DNA of 64,000 nucleotides from Psychrobacter piscatorii (GCF_001444505.1 NZ_LNDJ01000001.1:1-64000), one strand, 5' to 3'. Numbered from the stretch's first letter, positions 44,548 to 55,200 are shown. A program made the numbers and translations. The notes: a model not told the origin generated them from the letters alone.

Positions 44548-44617
44548 ATGTGTAAAGGTTTTCAGAGGGATATAGGATTGTTTAGGACAGTATAGGAAAA
44601 CCAGGATTTAATAAGAT

Positions 44618-44708
44618 TGGCGGTGAAGGAGGGATTCGAACCCTCGATACGCGATTAACGTATACACACTTTCCAGGCGTGCGGTTTCAGCCACTCACCC
44701 ACTTCACC
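44618..44708 (-). tRNA. tRNA-Ser (anticodon GGA)
   Basis: On the minus strand the gene begins GGTGAAGTGGGTGAGTGG, has the anticodon loop CTGGAAA and a long variable arm (around ACGTTAATCGCGT), then GGGTTCGAATCCC and an encoded CCA. The length of 91 nt fits the class II tRNAs. It is a single-gene unit with its own promoter and terminator. Confidence 0.96.
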
Positions 44709-44724
44709 GTTTTTTGAACGCCTA

Positions 44725-44753
44725 AGTATAGCGGATACCATTTAAAATGTCAC
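44725..44753 (-). promoter_or_regulatory. tRNA-Ser promoter
   Basis: On the minus strand GTGACA (44748-44753), a 17-base spacer and TATACT (44725-44730) lie 17 bases ahead of tRNA-Ser. Confidence 0.75.
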
Positions 44754-44837
44754 GACTTGCGCGCTATCTTTCTTTATTGCTAACTGCCTGCTAGGATAGC
44801 AGATACGCAATGATGAGTATAAATGGTTGAAGATTGA

Positions 44838-45731
44838 ATGATAAGTTTCCGTGAGCGCACATATAGGCTTAAACACAGCATGCTAATGACTGTCATGACA
44901 GTTGCAATAGGTATCACTCAAGCGCATGCTGATGATTTCACGCAGTGTAGCCAATCTTTTTATGGTGGTATCTATCCTGAATTTACCAACACTAAGCTGA
45001 GTAATAAGACACAAGAATTATGCATGGATGGCTTTGCCGTTATGTACTCTGGTGTATCACGGACACCGCTGTGGTCAGCAGAACATCTAGATCGCACACG
45101 TCTGCAGCAAGCCAAACAGATCGACCGTGAAGATAGCTTCCATGAAGAAAGCAAGCTCCCAGAATCAGCACGCGCGTCATTAACTGACTATTCAGGTTCT
45201 GGTTATGATCGCGGACACCTAGCACCAAATGCAAATATGGCAACGCGCAGCCAACAGTATGATAGCTTTAGTCTGGCCAATATCGCGCCGCAGTCGCCAC
45301 GTAACAATCGTTATATTTGGCGTAATATTGAGTCTGCTACTCGCTATTTGACCCAGCAATACGGTGAGGTTTATACCATTACTGGCGTCGCATTTACCAA
45401 TACTAAGACCAAGCAGCTTGCCAATCGTGTGCTTGTACCCAGCCATTTTTTCAAAGCAGTGTATATACCCGCGACCAATCAGGCAGGGGTATATTACGCA
45501 CCAAATGACGAGTCGGAGCGTATTGATGTTATTAGTATCGATGAGCTGACCGCTGAAACTGGTATTGATGTCTTGCCGATGTTGGACATTCAAACTAAGC
45601 GAGAAGCATTGGATTTGCCACTGAAGGCAGGGGAGGCGTCAGAGGGGTCTGATACCTCAGCGCAGGAGCCGGATTGGATGCTATTCGTCTGGGCTATTTT
45701 GGAGTGGTTACTTGCGCAGTTAAAGGCATAG
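44838..45731 (+). CDS. exported DNA/RNA non-specific endonuclease (NUC family)
   Basis: The 297-aa protein has an N-terminal signal peptide ending QAHA/DDF (about residue 31) and the beta-beta-alpha metal nuclease domain with DRGHLAPNA (catalytic His127), then NIAPQSPRNN...W..IE, where Asn157 and Glu164 would bind Mg. These enzymes degrade DNA and RNA outside the cell or in the periplasm. After the domain comes an acidic linker and a hydrophobic end WMLFVWAILEWLLAQL, which could anchor the enzyme. No immunity protein is next to it, so a toxin role is unlikely. Confidence 0.88.
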   Translation: MISFRERTYRLKHSMLMTVMTVAIGITQAHADDFTQCSQSFYGGIYPEFTNTKLSNKTQELCMDGFAVMYSGVSRTPLWSAEHLDRTRLQQAKQIDREDSFHEESKLPESARASLTDYSGSGYDRGHLAPNANMATRSQQYDSFSLANIAPQSPRNNRYIWRNIESATRYLTQQYGEVYTITGVAFTNTKTKQLANRVLVPSHFFKAVYIPATNQAGVYYAPNDESERIDVISIDELTAETGIDVLPMLDIQTKREALDLPLKAGEASEGSDTSAQEPDWMLFVWAILEWLLAQLKA

Positions 45732-45783
45732 AGCAAAACGTAGAATACTTTTTGAGTTTTAAATACACCATAAGGATGCACAC

Positions 45784-46047
45784 ATGATTGACCCATTCGC
45801 CAATGATCACCAAAGCATGCAGGTTGGTGATCTTGTTATTGAAAACCAAAAGGACAAAGTCATCATTTATGGTGATATTGACCTGACTTTGGATGCATCC
45901 GGATATGAAAACGCTCAGCAATTGCATGAGCTAATGAGTCGGGTCATAAACGCATTTGAAAGTAAAGACCTATATAGTAATAATGATGATAAGTCAAAGG
46001 AAAATGATGACCAATTGGGCAAAGATATCGACAATCCCTTCTTGTAA
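45784..46047 (+). CDS. small hypothetical protein
   Basis: The 87-aa acidic protein starts IDPFANDHQSMQVGDLVIENQ and shows the beta-like pattern GDLVIENQKDKVIIYGDIDLTLD, then a helix, then a polar tail ending DNPFL. I do not recognise a family. AAGGA precedes the ATG. It follows the nuclease by 52 bp and may share its transcript. Cytoplasmic, with no signal peptide. Confidence 0.65.
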   Translation: MIDPFANDHQSMQVGDLVIENQKDKVIIYGDIDLTLDASGYENAQQLHELMSRVINAFESKDLYSNNDDKSKENDDQLGKDIDNPFL

Positions 46048-46307
46048 GTCTTTGATATGGTTTTATTTTATAGAAATAATAAAGTATAAAAAAATTACTA
46101 GGCAAAGTCGGAAAATTGATTATAATGAGTCAAGACATCGCTTATGTCGCTCAAAATCTTTGACAAAGAGTTATGAGCAATATCGATAACCTACGCTTTA
46201 TAAGTAGAGAATCGCAAAGCTTGTAATAAAAGATTCTAGCAAAGGATAAGCATAGGAAATCAGAAACATAATGTTTCGAGCAATCATTGTATGAAGGGAG
46301 TCAATCT

Positions 46308-46691
46308 ATGAAATTATTTACAAAAACCACGTTAGCCGTTGCTGGTATTGGTATTGCTAGTATGGCATTTGCTGCTGACCCATTAGCCAATACGACTTGG
46401 CAGACATATGATGAAGGCAAGCCAAAAGGTACGGTAAAAATTACTGAGTCAAATGGGGTACTGACAGGTACGCTCATTGCTACTAACTCAGCCAAAGGCA
46501 AAAAGCATATAGGCACGACCATTATTAGAGGTCTAAAATCTGATGGTGGCGGTAAATACAGCGGTGGTACGATTACTGATCCTGAAAAAGGCAAAGATTA
46601 TCGTATGACGGCAAATCTAAGTGGTAATACTTTGAAGCTAAGAGGCTATATTGGTCCATTCTCTCGTAGCCAAGAGTGGAAAAAGAAATAA
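46308..46691 (+). CDS. DUF2147 exported protein
   Basis: The protein has 127 aa from the ATG at 46308, placed by GGAG upstream. A signal peptide ends at MAFA/ADP (about 21). The rest reads like DUF2147: NTTWQTYDEGKPKGTVKITESNGVLTGTL, GGGKYSGGTITDPEKGKDYRMTANLSGNTLKLRGYIG and a closing RSQEWKK. The family is periplasmic with unknown function, and its proteins form small beta-barrels. A strong terminator follows. Confidence 0.85.
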   Translation: MKLFTKTTLAVAGIGIASMAFAADPLANTTWQTYDEGKPKGTVKITESNGVLTGTLIATNSAKGKKHIGTTIIRGLKSDGGGKYSGGTITDPEKGKDYRMTANLSGNTLKLRGYIGPFSRSQEWKKK

Positions 46692-46732
46692 GTCGATCAA
46701 GTAGTTTTTTATCAGATCTGTACTTAATAGAT

Positions 46733-46770
46733 AAAATCCCGCACTACCGAAAGGTACTGCGGGATTTTTT
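46733..46770 (+). terminator. terminator after the DUF2147 gene
   Basis: AAATCCCGCACTACC (46734-46748) pairs with GGTACTGCGGGATTT (46753-46767, one mismatch) over a GAAA tetraloop, followed by further T. Confidence 0.9.
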
Positions 46771-46823
46771 ATGTTTTACATTTTATTGTGTCAGTAAGGG
46801 GAGGTTACTCAATAAAATAATAA

Positions 46824-46853
46824 ACGCTGACACTACGGTAAGTAGTATCAGCG
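46824..46853 (-). terminator. amtB terminator
   Basis: ACGCTGA-ACTAC and GTAGT-TCAGCGT (46824-46835 with 46842-46853) form a stem about 35 bp past the amtB stop; on the minus strand a T-rich stretch (TTTATTATTTTATT) follows. Confidence 0.7.
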
Positions 46854-46887
46854 TATCGAACGATAGGGTTTAGACTATTAAGAGGTC

Positions 46888-48150
46888 TTATCTGATAAAT
46901 TCTGGATAAGCTTCCATACCACACTCTGCAATATCAGCACCTTCGTACTCATCTTCTTCAGAGATACGGATACCGATGACTGCTTTGAGGATTCCCCAAA
47001 CGATCAAGCTAGCGATGAATACCCAAGCAAAGATGGTCGCCGCACCCACAATCTGGCCGATAAAGGTAGATGCTGGGTTGGTAATTGGTACGATTAGTAG
47101 ACCAAACAGACCAACCACGCCATGAACTGAGATTGCACCCACTGGATCATCAATTTTGATTTTATCTAACGCTAAGATTGATAATACGACGATGACACCA
47201 GCGGCAACACCGAAAAGAGTGGCTTGTAGCGCAGAAGGGGTTGATGGCTCTGCAGTAATGGCGACTAGGCCGGCTAATGCACCGTTTAGGAGCATGGTTA
47301 GATCCGCTTTACCAAAGATGATACGAGCGATTATCAGAGCGCCCACAGCACCACCAGCAGCAGCAGCATTAGTGTTCAAGAATACCATGGCGACAGAGTT
47401 GGCACTGGCGATATCGCCAAGTTTTAGTACTGAGCCACCGTTGAAACCGAACCAACCCATCCATAGGATCAATGTACCAAGCGCGGCTAGTGGAAGATTG
47501 GCGCCAGGAATCGCACGTATCTCACCGTTAGGACCGTATTTACCTTTACGGGGTCCTAGGAGTAATACACCTGCTAGAGCAGCAGCAGCACCCGCCATAT
47601 GGACGATACCAGAGCCTGCAAAGTCAGAGAAACCCATGTCACCCAGGTTAAATAACCCAAAGACATCGTTACCGCCCCAAGTCCAACTGCCTTCTAATGG
47701 ATAGATAACACCAGTCATGACAACAGCAAATAATAAGAAAGCCCATAGCTTCATACGCTCAGCAACAGCACCTGAAACGATTGACATACAAGTCGCTACA
47801 AAGACTACTTGGAAGAAAAAATCTGAGGCTGCAGAGTAGACAGAGTCACCACCAAAGCCATTTTCGGCGGAGGCTGCTAACGCGTCTTCTACCAAGGTGT
47901 CGCCGCCTGCAATTCCGCTCAAGAACAGATCGCCACCATACATAATAGCGTAGCCGCATATCATGTACATGATACTGGCGGTTGCAAATAGCGCGACATT
48001 CTTAGTTAAGATTTCGACCGTGTTTTTTGATCGGACCAATCCGGCCTCTAACATAGTGAAGCCAGCTGCCATCCACATGACCAACGCCCCACAGATCAAA
48101 AAGTAAAACGTATCGAGCGCATACTGGAGCTCAAAGATTTGACTTTCCAT
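46888..48150 (-). CDS. amtB: ammonium transporter AmtB
   Basis: AmtB is a trimeric inner-membrane ammonium channel. The 420-aa protein has eleven membrane helices; the twin histidines lie in GIVHMAGAAAAL and SVHGVVGLFGLL. The frame begins right at helix 1 (ALDTFYFLICGALVMWMAAGF), so it lacks the signal peptide of E. coli AmtB. AAGGGGAA precedes the ATG. glnK lies upstream (gap about 100 bp) on the same strand, the standard pair in which GlnK plugs the channel when nitrogen is plentiful. Confidence 0.97.
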   Translation of the reverse strand: MESQIFELQYALDTFYFLICGALVMWMAAGFTMLEAGLVRSKNTVEILTKNVALFATASIMYMICGYAIMYGGDLFLSGIAGGDTLVEDALAASAENGFGGDSVYSAASDFFFQVVFVATCMSIVSGAVAERMKLWAFLLFAVVMTGVIYPLEGSWTWGGNDVFGLFNLGDMGFSDFAGSGIVHMAGAAAALAGVLLLGPRKGKYGPNGEIRAIPGANLPLAALGTLILWMGWFGFNGGSVLKLGDIASANSVAMVFLNTNAAAAGGAVGALIIARIIFGKADLTMLLNGALAGLVAITAEPSTPSALQATLFGVAAGVIVVLSILALDKIKIDDPVGAISVHGVVGLFGLLIVPITNPASTFIGQIVGAATIFAWVFIASLIVWGILKAVIGIRISEEDEYEGADIAECGMEAYPEFIR

Positions 48151-48256
48151 TTAAATTCCCCTTGAATTTACGATATAGATATCGGTATGACCGATAGATA
48201 AAAATGCAGTAAGAGCCTTTCTCTATAAATCGATGTTTATAGATATGGCCTCAAAT

Positions 48257-48682
<426 letters not shown>

Positions 48683-48698
48683 TCAAGAACTGTGCCAA
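48683..48698 (-). promoter_or_regulatory. sigma-54-type promoter of glnK-amtB
   Basis: On the minus strand the sequence reads TTGGCAC-AGTTC-TTGA: a perfect -24 TGGCAC (48692-48697), a 5-base spacer and a -12 TTGA (48683-48686) where the consensus is TTGC. Nitrogen-limited cells use such promoters with NtrC. Transcription would start near 48671, about 75 bases before glnK. Confidence 0.65.
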
Positions 48699-49057
48699 CC
48701 TACTCAAGGGGGAGGTAGAATTGGGTTTATTTATTCAAAAATAACCGCGGTTGCAACAGAGTATATGAGTGACGATGTAATGATGAGAGCCATCATTATA
48801 AACATAGTAAAAGCGACTCAACCTTTAGCGTTTGGTTAATGAAAACTTTATTATAACCAACTTTTTAGGTGCTTGGGGAGGCTATCCCTCTATTTCATGT
48901 GACGTTTTGCTAACTTGAGTTTAGTAATAAAATGAACGTTTGATGACAGCTGATTAAAGCTAAATAGAGGAGAAGTCGCGGTAAGCGGCAGAGACCAAAA
49001 GAGTCATTGGTGCTCTGCGCTTATATAGATAGGCTATGTGTGTAGATAAAACGATGC
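48699..49057. other. upstream region of glnK
   Basis: These 359 bp hold no gene I can support. NtrC sites would be expected here, but I did not find a convincing GCAC-N5-7-GTGC pair. Confidence 0.4.
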
Positions 49058-49912
49058 TTAAGCCTTAGGAAAAAGGAGGTATGGTGTTTTGGTGCTGCCT
49101 AATAACTTCTTAGTATCGCTGCCTTGTAGCAACTCACGTAAACGCGATTGGCCAAACGCGCCTGTTATGAGTAGGCCGATATCGTTTTGGTTTTGGTAGT
49201 AATTTAAAGCCGCCGCAACATCACGGCAGTCTAATAATGTTTTTTTAGATTTGATACCTGCTTGCTTGAGCTTCGCGTATGCTTCACGTAGGGCGTCACA
49301 GTTATCAGAGGTTTCTTTACCGATCATGACAATATGAATGGTCAAGGCACGCACGAGCGGGGTTTTACACAACCAATTAAGTAACTTATGGCATGTTGGA
49401 CTGTTGTCAAAAGCAAACAAAGCGGTAGTAGGGGGCAAAAATGGTGCATGTGTCACCAAAATGGGGCAGTGGCTGACTCTAATCAGTTGTTCTAATGTCG
49501 ATTTGCACGTGACATGATGACCGATGACGATCAATTGTGCCTTGTCATCGACGTAATCGATACTCTGGTTCAGGTTTTCATGACGATGCAAGGTATAAGT
49601 TTTAAGCTTATGAGGCTTTTGCTCGCAATACGTGGTAGCTTGAGACAGTAATAGTCTGCCCTGTGCTTTTAGCTCACAGTTGCCCAAATGCTCTTTGGTT
49701 GTGAACTGCTCAAGCAAGGCATTTTCATCATCAATATTGAGACAACCAGAATAATTGATTGCAGCTTTTTGCTGTAAGCTTGGGACTGAATGTAGCAGTC
49801 CTACAGGCGCGCGCAAGCGAATAGAAGCCCACATGCTGGCCTCTAATACAGCTTGAACATGATCAGGACAGTCCAAGCAAGCAATGACACTATCTGGTTT
49901 TAAGTTACTCAT
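49058..49912 (-). CDS. tandem universal stress protein (UspA-like)
   Basis: The 284-aa protein has two Usp domains (about 8-150 and 160-284). The first ends with QLIVIGHHVTCKSTLEQLIRVSHCPILVTH, a Usp-type ATP-binding end; the second ends LLITGAFGQSRLRELLQGSDTKKLLGSTKTPYLLFPKA, with the family's G-2X-G-9X-G(S/T) pattern. Universal stress proteins help cells survive starvation and other stress. It stands 158 bp after a SulP transporter on the same strand, and the two gene families often travel together. Confidence 0.85.
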   Translation of the reverse strand: MSNLKPDSVIACLDCPDHVQAVLEASMWASIRLRAPVGLLHSVPSLQQKAAINYSGCLNIDDENALLEQFTTKEHLGNCELKAQGRLLLSQATTYCEQKPHKLKTYTLHRHENLNQSIDYVDDKAQLIVIGHHVTCKSTLEQLIRVSHCPILVTHAPFLPPTTALFAFDNSPTCHKLLNWLCKTPLVRALTIHIVMIGKETSDNCDALREAYAKLKQAGIKSKKTLLDCRDVAAALNYYQNQNDIGLLITGAFGQSRLRELLQGSDTKKLLGSTKTPYLLFPKA

Positions 49913-50070
49913 AAAACGGCCACATCATTCTAATCATCAAAATCAGCCACTCAGCGTAGGGCTAAGGCATCACGTACATACCCAACTCTTTTGACCAACG
50001 CAGCTGTCTATTTATCCATCGATTCACAAAACCTTGCCATACATCAATGACAAGTTAGACGTAGATTTGC

Positions 50071-51570
50071 TTAATCTAATAAGCCAATATCTCGGCGATC
50101 GTGAATAGAGAAGCGGTCAATCAGTGTTCGACTCGCATTGTTGAGTCCTACCACTTTGACATTAATACCTTCACGTTGCAAGCGCATGACCAGCTTGTCC
50201 AAGGTATCAACAGCACTGATGTCCCAAAAATGTGCATTGCTGACGTCAATTTGAATGCTGTCTACCGCTTCTTTGGTATCAAAGCTATTCAAAAACTGTG
50301 TCGTAGAGGCAAAGAACACCTGTCCTTGAACATAATAATAACGGGTATTGCTACTATCATCGTACTCACTGAATATGGTTAAGAACTGACCAATCTTATT
50401 GGCAAATGCTAAGGCAGATAGCAACACGCCAACACCAACGCCATAAGCTAAGTTGTGCGTAAAGACAGTGGTCAATACCGTCGCTAGCATCACTATATTG
50501 AATGACATAGGGTGCGTTTTGAATTCGCGAATAGATTGCCAGTTAAACGTGCCAATCGATACCATAATCATGACAGCAACGAGGGCTGCCATTGGGATTT
50601 GGCTGACCCATTCACTCAAAAACACCACCATAATGAGCAATACAACACCTGCAATCAAAGTCGACAGACGTGTGCGTCCACCTGATTTAACATTAATCAT
50701 TGACTGACCAATCATCGCACAGCCTGCCATACCACCGAAGAAACCTGACACCACGTTGGCTATGCCTTGACCACGGCACTCTTTGTTCTTATCACTTGGC
50801 GTATCGGTCAGCTCATCGACAATCGTCGCAGTCATCATAGACTCTAATAAACCCACAATGGCAAGCGCAATAGAATAAGGAGCAATAATCAACAATGTAT
50901 TTAGGTTTAATGGAATATCAGGCAACAAAAACACAGGCAACGAATCTGGCAAATCACCCATGCTACCAACGTTACGAATATCAAGATTCATATACATGGC
51001 GACCGCTGTCAACCCAACGATACAAATCAATGGAGAGGGAATCACACGGCCTATTTTAGGAATAAGGGGAAACAGATAAATAATTGCCAAACCCACAGCC
51101 GTCATGATATATACCGTCATACCGACACGTTCGGTCATGGGATTTAATTCTGGTAACTGGGCGGCGAATATCAATATTGCCAGCGCGTTGACAAAGCCAA
51201 TGACGACTGAGCGCGAGACAAAGCGCATCAAATTACCAAGCTTTAGGATGCCCATGACGACCTGAATGACGCCGCACAATAAGGTCGCAGCCAGTAAATA
51301 CCGCAAACCATGATCGGCAACCAAATCAACCATGACTAAGGCCATAGCACCCGTTGCTGCCGAAATCATACCTGGACGACCACCGACAAAACTGATCACG
51401 ACCGCGATACAGAATGAGGCATATAGGCCGACTTTTGGATCAACACCTGCGATAATAGAAAAGGCAATGGCTTCTGGAATAAGCGCCAAGGCGACAACCA
51501 AGCCCGATAAAACGTCACCGCGAACGTTGGAGAACCACTCGTCACGCAAGTTATCAACAAAAGATATCAT
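50071..51570 (-). CDS. SulP-family anion transporter with STAS domain
   Basis: From the ATG at 51570 the protein has 499 aa: about eleven to twelve membrane helices ([23 protein letters not shown] at the start, then [17 protein letters not shown]) and a C-terminal STAS domain (about 400-499). SulP members move sulfate, bicarbonate, chloride or dicarboxylates; the compact STAS and pairing with a Usp protein fit the bacterial bicarbonate/anion group, but the substrate is not shown by the sequence. A TTG start at 51597 is possible but unlikely. Confidence 0.88.
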   Translation of the reverse strand: MISFVDNLRDEWFSNVRGDVLSGLVVALALIPEAIAFSIIAGVDPKVGLYASFCIAVVISFVGGRPGMISAATGAMALVMVDLVADHGLRYLLAATLLCGVIQVVMGILKLGNLMRFVSRSVVIGFVNALAILIFAAQLPELNPMTERVGMTVYIMTAVGLAIIYLFPLIPKIGRVIPSPLICIVGLTAVAMYMNLDIRNVGSMGDLPDSLPVFLLPDIPLNLNTLLIIAPYSIALAIVGLLESMMTATIVDELTDTPSDKNKECRGQGIANVVSGFFGGMAGCAMIGQSMINVKSGGRTRLSTLIAGVVLLIMVVFLSEWVSQIPMAALVAVMIMVSIGTFNWQSIREFKTHPMSFNIVMLATVLTTVFTHNLAYGVGVGVLLSALAFANKIGQFLTIFSEYDDSSNTRYYYVQGQVFFASTTQFLNSFDTKEAVDSIQIDVSNAHFWDISAVDTLDKLVMRLQREGINVKVVGLNNASRTLIDRFSIHDRRDIGLLD

Positions 51571-52238
51571 AAGTAAACTACATAGAGTTAGAGGCAAAAA
51601 AAGTAATCATTACTCATTTATAAAATGATCGTGTCACTAAAAATAGCTATTCATTTTTCTTTTACGTCAACATGCACAGGTCATGTTGCTGTGTTGGAAT
51701 GTGAAAGGTCAATCATAAGTATGTCTACTGATTTTTTTGGTATCACAAATACGCTCATCAATATTCAAAAAGATGATAAGAGCAATAAAACTACCTAAAA
51801 TATGGTTTGAACCAGATTGCTTAAAATAGGCTATAAAAAAGGCCTATCGTAAGACATAGAATCAGCAATCACTTGCTGCAGTAGAGGGTAATCAATAATC
51901 TGCCAGAAAAGAATGCGGGTCTGACATCCCGTTGTGACACATGAATCATTGCTAAAGAGACGTGACAATAGCGCGATTAATGTGACAACATGATAAACTA
52001 AAATGCTTGGGTGAACTGCTTTATCATATAGCAATGTCACGCATCAATTAAGTTAGCTATTATAGCATTAGCCACTGAATATAAAAATAGGCGAATAATA
52101 GCACAAACACATAAAAAATCAGTACCGAAATCTGAACGATACCGTTATGATGCTTGTCATCTTGGTGGTGTCATTTGGAGTCGCTATCCGCATCAGTGTG
52201 CTTGATGACATCTCGCTCGTTCAATAGAAGGAATAGAT
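51571..52238. other. 668-bp intergenic region between sulP and murD
   Basis: It separates divergent genes. It is A/T-rich and has three spaced GTGACA words around 51934-51990, a small inverted repeat near 51827-51846 and GTCATC / GATGAC at about 52157 and 52204. A reading frame at 51831-52040 has no homologue I know and no ribosome site. I find no RNA gene. Confidence 0.4.
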
Positions 52239-53675
52239 ATGACCGCTCATAACGCAACAGAAACCTTGATCCACAAGGGTAATGGTCTACAGGTCGTGGT
52301 TGGTTTGGGACAGTCTGGGTTATCGGTCGCGCATTATCTTGCCAAACAAGGCTATCAAGTGGCGGTAACAGATGCACAGCTCGCGCCTACACTGGCAGCA
52401 CAATTGCCAGATGAGATTGAGGTTCGTCAGTTTGGTACCATTGATGCAGAATTATTGCAGCAAGCTGCCCGCATTATTATCAGTCCTGGTATCTCGCTTG
52501 ACACACCTGCCATTGCAGCAGCTCGTCACGCAAATATTCCCGTCGTCAGCGACATTCAGCTTTTTTGTGAGGCTTGTATGGTGCCGATCGTGGCGATCAC
52601 AGGCTCCAATGCCAAAAGCACCGTGACCACTTTAGTGGGGCAAATGGCAGCAGACGCTGGTATCAATGTGGGTGTGGGCGGCAACATAGGGATACCAGCA
52701 CTCACTTTGCTGGATAATACGAACATGGAGCTGGCGGTGCTAGAACTATCTAGCTTTCAACTAGAAACCGTCACAAATTTGGCGGCAAAGGTTGCCACTG
52801 TCCTCAATATGTCGCCAGATCATCTCGATCGCCATGGTGATATGCTGGGCTACCATCAGGCCAAACATCGTATTTTCCAAGGCGCTAAGTCCGTCGTCAT
52901 CAACCGTGAGGATGCACTCACCCGTCCATTGGTTGCAGACAATCTGCCAAAGATCAGTACTGGCATCCATGCGCCTGACAAAGGACAGTACGGCCTGATA
53001 ACAGATGTGGAAGGTCAAACATTTATTGCGCGTGGTACAGAAAGGTTACTGTCCGCAGACAAACTGTTGATGAAAGGACGTCATAATCTGCTAAACGCGC
53101 AAGCAGCTTTAGCGCTCGGTGAGCTTGCAGGGTTGCCCCTTGAGAGTATGCTCGAAACGTTACAGCAATTCACAGGTCTTGAGCATCGCTGCCAGTATGT
53201 AGGGAGCTTTGCTAATATCGACTATTTTGATGATTCTAAAGGCACCAATATTGGCTCTACCATGGCTGCGATCGAAGGATTGGGCGCCGTCTACGCTCCT
53301 AAAGATGGTAAACTTCTCTTGATTTTAGGCGGGCAAGGTAAAGGTCAGCAGTTTGGCGAGTTGATGCCCTTTATCAATCAGTATGTCAGCCAAGTGCTGT
53401 TTATTGGTGAGGATGGCAAGCAAATTGAGCAGCATTTACGCGCAACGAAATTAAGCGATGATGTCGCATTGCATCAATGCCAGACATTAGAAAACGCCTT
53501 TGTCACTATTCAGCAAGTCACTGCCAGCAGCCTATCGCAAGTGCAAGCGGTATTGTTGTCACCTGCCTGTGCCAGTTTTGATCAATACAGTGGTTATGCG
53601 GCTCGCGGTGAGCATTTCAGTCGATTGGTTGCTCAGTTAGATACGGCACAATCAGATAGCACGATTATCAGTTAA
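52239..53675 (+). CDS. murD: UDP-MurNAc-L-alanine:D-glutamate ligase MurD
   Basis: MurD adds D-glutamate to UDP-MurNAc-L-Ala. The 478-aa protein has the N-terminal VVVGLGQSGLSVAHYLAKQGY, the ATP loop ITGSNAKSTVTTL and VGVGGNIGIPAL, and the C-terminal domain with FDDSKGTNIGS and LILGGQGKGQQF. The ATP loop reads SNAKST where many relatives have SNGKST; pseudomonads also carry the Ala. AGAAGGAATAG precedes the ATG. It is detached from rsmH-mraY by 19.5 kb and paired with ftsW. Confidence 0.95.
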   Translation: MTAHNATETLIHKGNGLQVVVGLGQSGLSVAHYLAKQGYQVAVTDAQLAPTLAAQLPDEIEVRQFGTIDAELLQQAARIIISPGISLDTPAIAAARHANIPVVSDIQLFCEACMVPIVAITGSNAKSTVTTLVGQMAADAGINVGVGGNIGIPALTLLDNTNMELAVLELSSFQLETVTNLAAKVATVLNMSPDHLDRHGDMLGYHQAKHRIFQGAKSVVINREDALTRPLVADNLPKISTGIHAPDKGQYGLITDVEGQTFIARGTERLLSADKLLMKGRHNLLNAQAALALGELAGLPLESMLETLQQFTGLEHRCQYVGSFANIDYFDDSKGTNIGSTMAAIEGLGAVYAPKDGKLLLILGGQGKGQQFGELMPFINQYVSQVLFIGEDGKQIEQHLRATKLSDDVALHQCQTLENAFVTIQQVTASSLSQVQAVLLSPACASFDQYSGYAARGEHFSRLVAQLDTAQSDSTIIS

Positions 53676-53963
53676 AAGTTTTAAATGGCTATGGGCTCGA
53701 ACAGATTAGCTTAGATGGTGTAGTAGCACGTGAGTTACTTATTAACCAAAGCAGCATTTCTCGTATAAATGATTGTTTTGCTTATAAATTGCTGCTACTG
53801 TCGATCGTAATGACTCTGATTGCTAGATAAATGATTGCTCAAGCATTTTTTGATGATTGAGGGTTTTTATCATCGTCTATCTAGTAAGATTTACTTTATG
53901 ATTTTTTAAACGGTGGCGTTTCATAGACGCCGTGTTTTTTCGTTTGTTAGTGTATATAAAATT

Positions 53964-55160
53964 ATGGCGCTCTCCTCTTTTTTTCGTTCTTCGCCCAAAA
54001 CCAAGCAAGCCTCTGGCTCAGATGGTGTGCTTTCTATGCCATCAGCACGTGCAATTTTACTATCGAGCGTAGGTTGCATGATGGTACTTAGTTTGCTGAT
54101 GGTGGCTTCTGCTTCTATTCCTTTTGCGCTCAGTCGCGGTATGACGGAGCTGTATTTTTTCAATAATCAGCTACTGTACATGACGATTGGGTTAATCGTC
54201 GCCATTATCCCTTATTATGGTGTGTCGTTACGGACGCTATATAAGACTGAAACGCAGTTTCTTTTGTTGGGTATTACTGGTATTTTGCTGGTGGCAACGC
54301 TGTTTAGTACACCCATTAACGGCTCTAAGCGCTGGCTCACGCTGGGAGGCTTTAACTTTCAGGTAGCCGAGTTGGCTAAGCTTGTCATGATTGTGTTTGT
54401 CTCTGATTTTGTGGTGCGCCGCTCTTTTGAGGTTCGTAATGGCCTAGATGGCTTTTTACGCATTATGCTAGTGGTGGTACTGATAACGATACTGCTATTG
54501 TCGCAGCCAGATTTTGGTTCTTTTGTCGTTATTTTGGGGACGCTATTTGCGATTTTTTATATCGCTGGAGCACCTTATAAGCATTTCTTAGCATTGGGTG
54601 CGGCAGCCGTTGGTGGCGCAGTGTTGATGGTGACCACGGCAGAGTACCGATTGGTACGTGTGATGTCGTTCATGGATCCGTTTGATGATGTGCAGGATAC
54701 TGATTATCAGCTGGCACGTAGTCTGATTGCTTTTGGCCGTGGACAGTTCACCGGGGTTGGCTATGGCGAAAGCGTACAAAAACTATCGCATTTGCCTGAG
54801 GCGCATACTGACTTTTTATTGGCGATTACGGGTGAAGAATTGGGTTTTGTTGGTGTCAGTATGGTATTGATACTCGAAGCACTGATTATTGGTAGTGCGA
54901 TGCGTATCAGTTACAACGCGCTAAAACGTCGCCAAATGCGCATGAGCTATACCGCGTTCGGTATCGGTGTGGTGTTTATTGCGCAGACGATTATTAATGC
55001 GGCGATGAACATGGGTGCCATTCCTACCAAAGGCCTCACCATGCCATTCTTTAGTTATGGCGGTTCTTCAATGTTGATTAGCTTGGTGATGGTGGCTTTA
55101 TTATTGAAAATATATAAAGAAAGTCCTGAGATTGAAAAGAGCCAATGCCGCTACTACTAA
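53964..55160 (+). CDS. ftsW: peptidoglycan glycosyltransferase FtsW
   Basis: FtsW polymerises septal glycan as a SEDS protein together with FtsI. I start at ATG 53964 (398 aa); a GTG at 53913 is the alternative and neither has a strong ribosome site. It has ten membrane segments, LMVASASIPFAL in the first, the periplasmic loop GSKRWLTLGGFNFQVAELAKL, QPDFGSFVVI and the end NMGAIPTKGLTMPFFSYGGSSML. It follows murD after 288 bp and would use its products. Confidence 0.94.
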   Translation: MALSSFFRSSPKTKQASGSDGVLSMPSARAILLSSVGCMMVLSLLMVASASIPFALSRGMTELYFFNNQLLYMTIGLIVAIIPYYGVSLRTLYKTETQFLLLGITGILLVATLFSTPINGSKRWLTLGGFNFQVAELAKLVMIVFVSDFVVRRSFEVRNGLDGFLRIMLVVVLITILLLSQPDFGSFVVILGTLFAIFYIAGAPYKHFLALGAAAVGGAVLMVTTAEYRLVRVMSFMDPFDDVQDTDYQLARSLIAFGRGQFTGVGYGESVQKLSHLPEAHTDFLLAITGEELGFVGVSMVLILEALIIGSAMRISYNALKRRQMRMSYTAFGIGVVFIAQTIINAAMNMGAIPTKGLTMPFFSYGGSSMLISLVMVALLLKIYKESPEIEKSQCRYY

Positions 55161-55200
55161 AAAGTTTAAGTTAGTCTATACATTCTATGATCAAGCACTA

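Noticed and set aside
44838-45731. NUC-family nuclease as a secreted toxin with immunity gene
   Set aside because: No export or immunity gene adjacent, and the enzyme type is usually nutritional or an ordinary exported nuclease.
51831-52040. Minus-strand frame of 69 codons in the sulP-murD gap
   Set aside because: No ribosome site, no recognisable domain and poor codon use; treated as non-coding.
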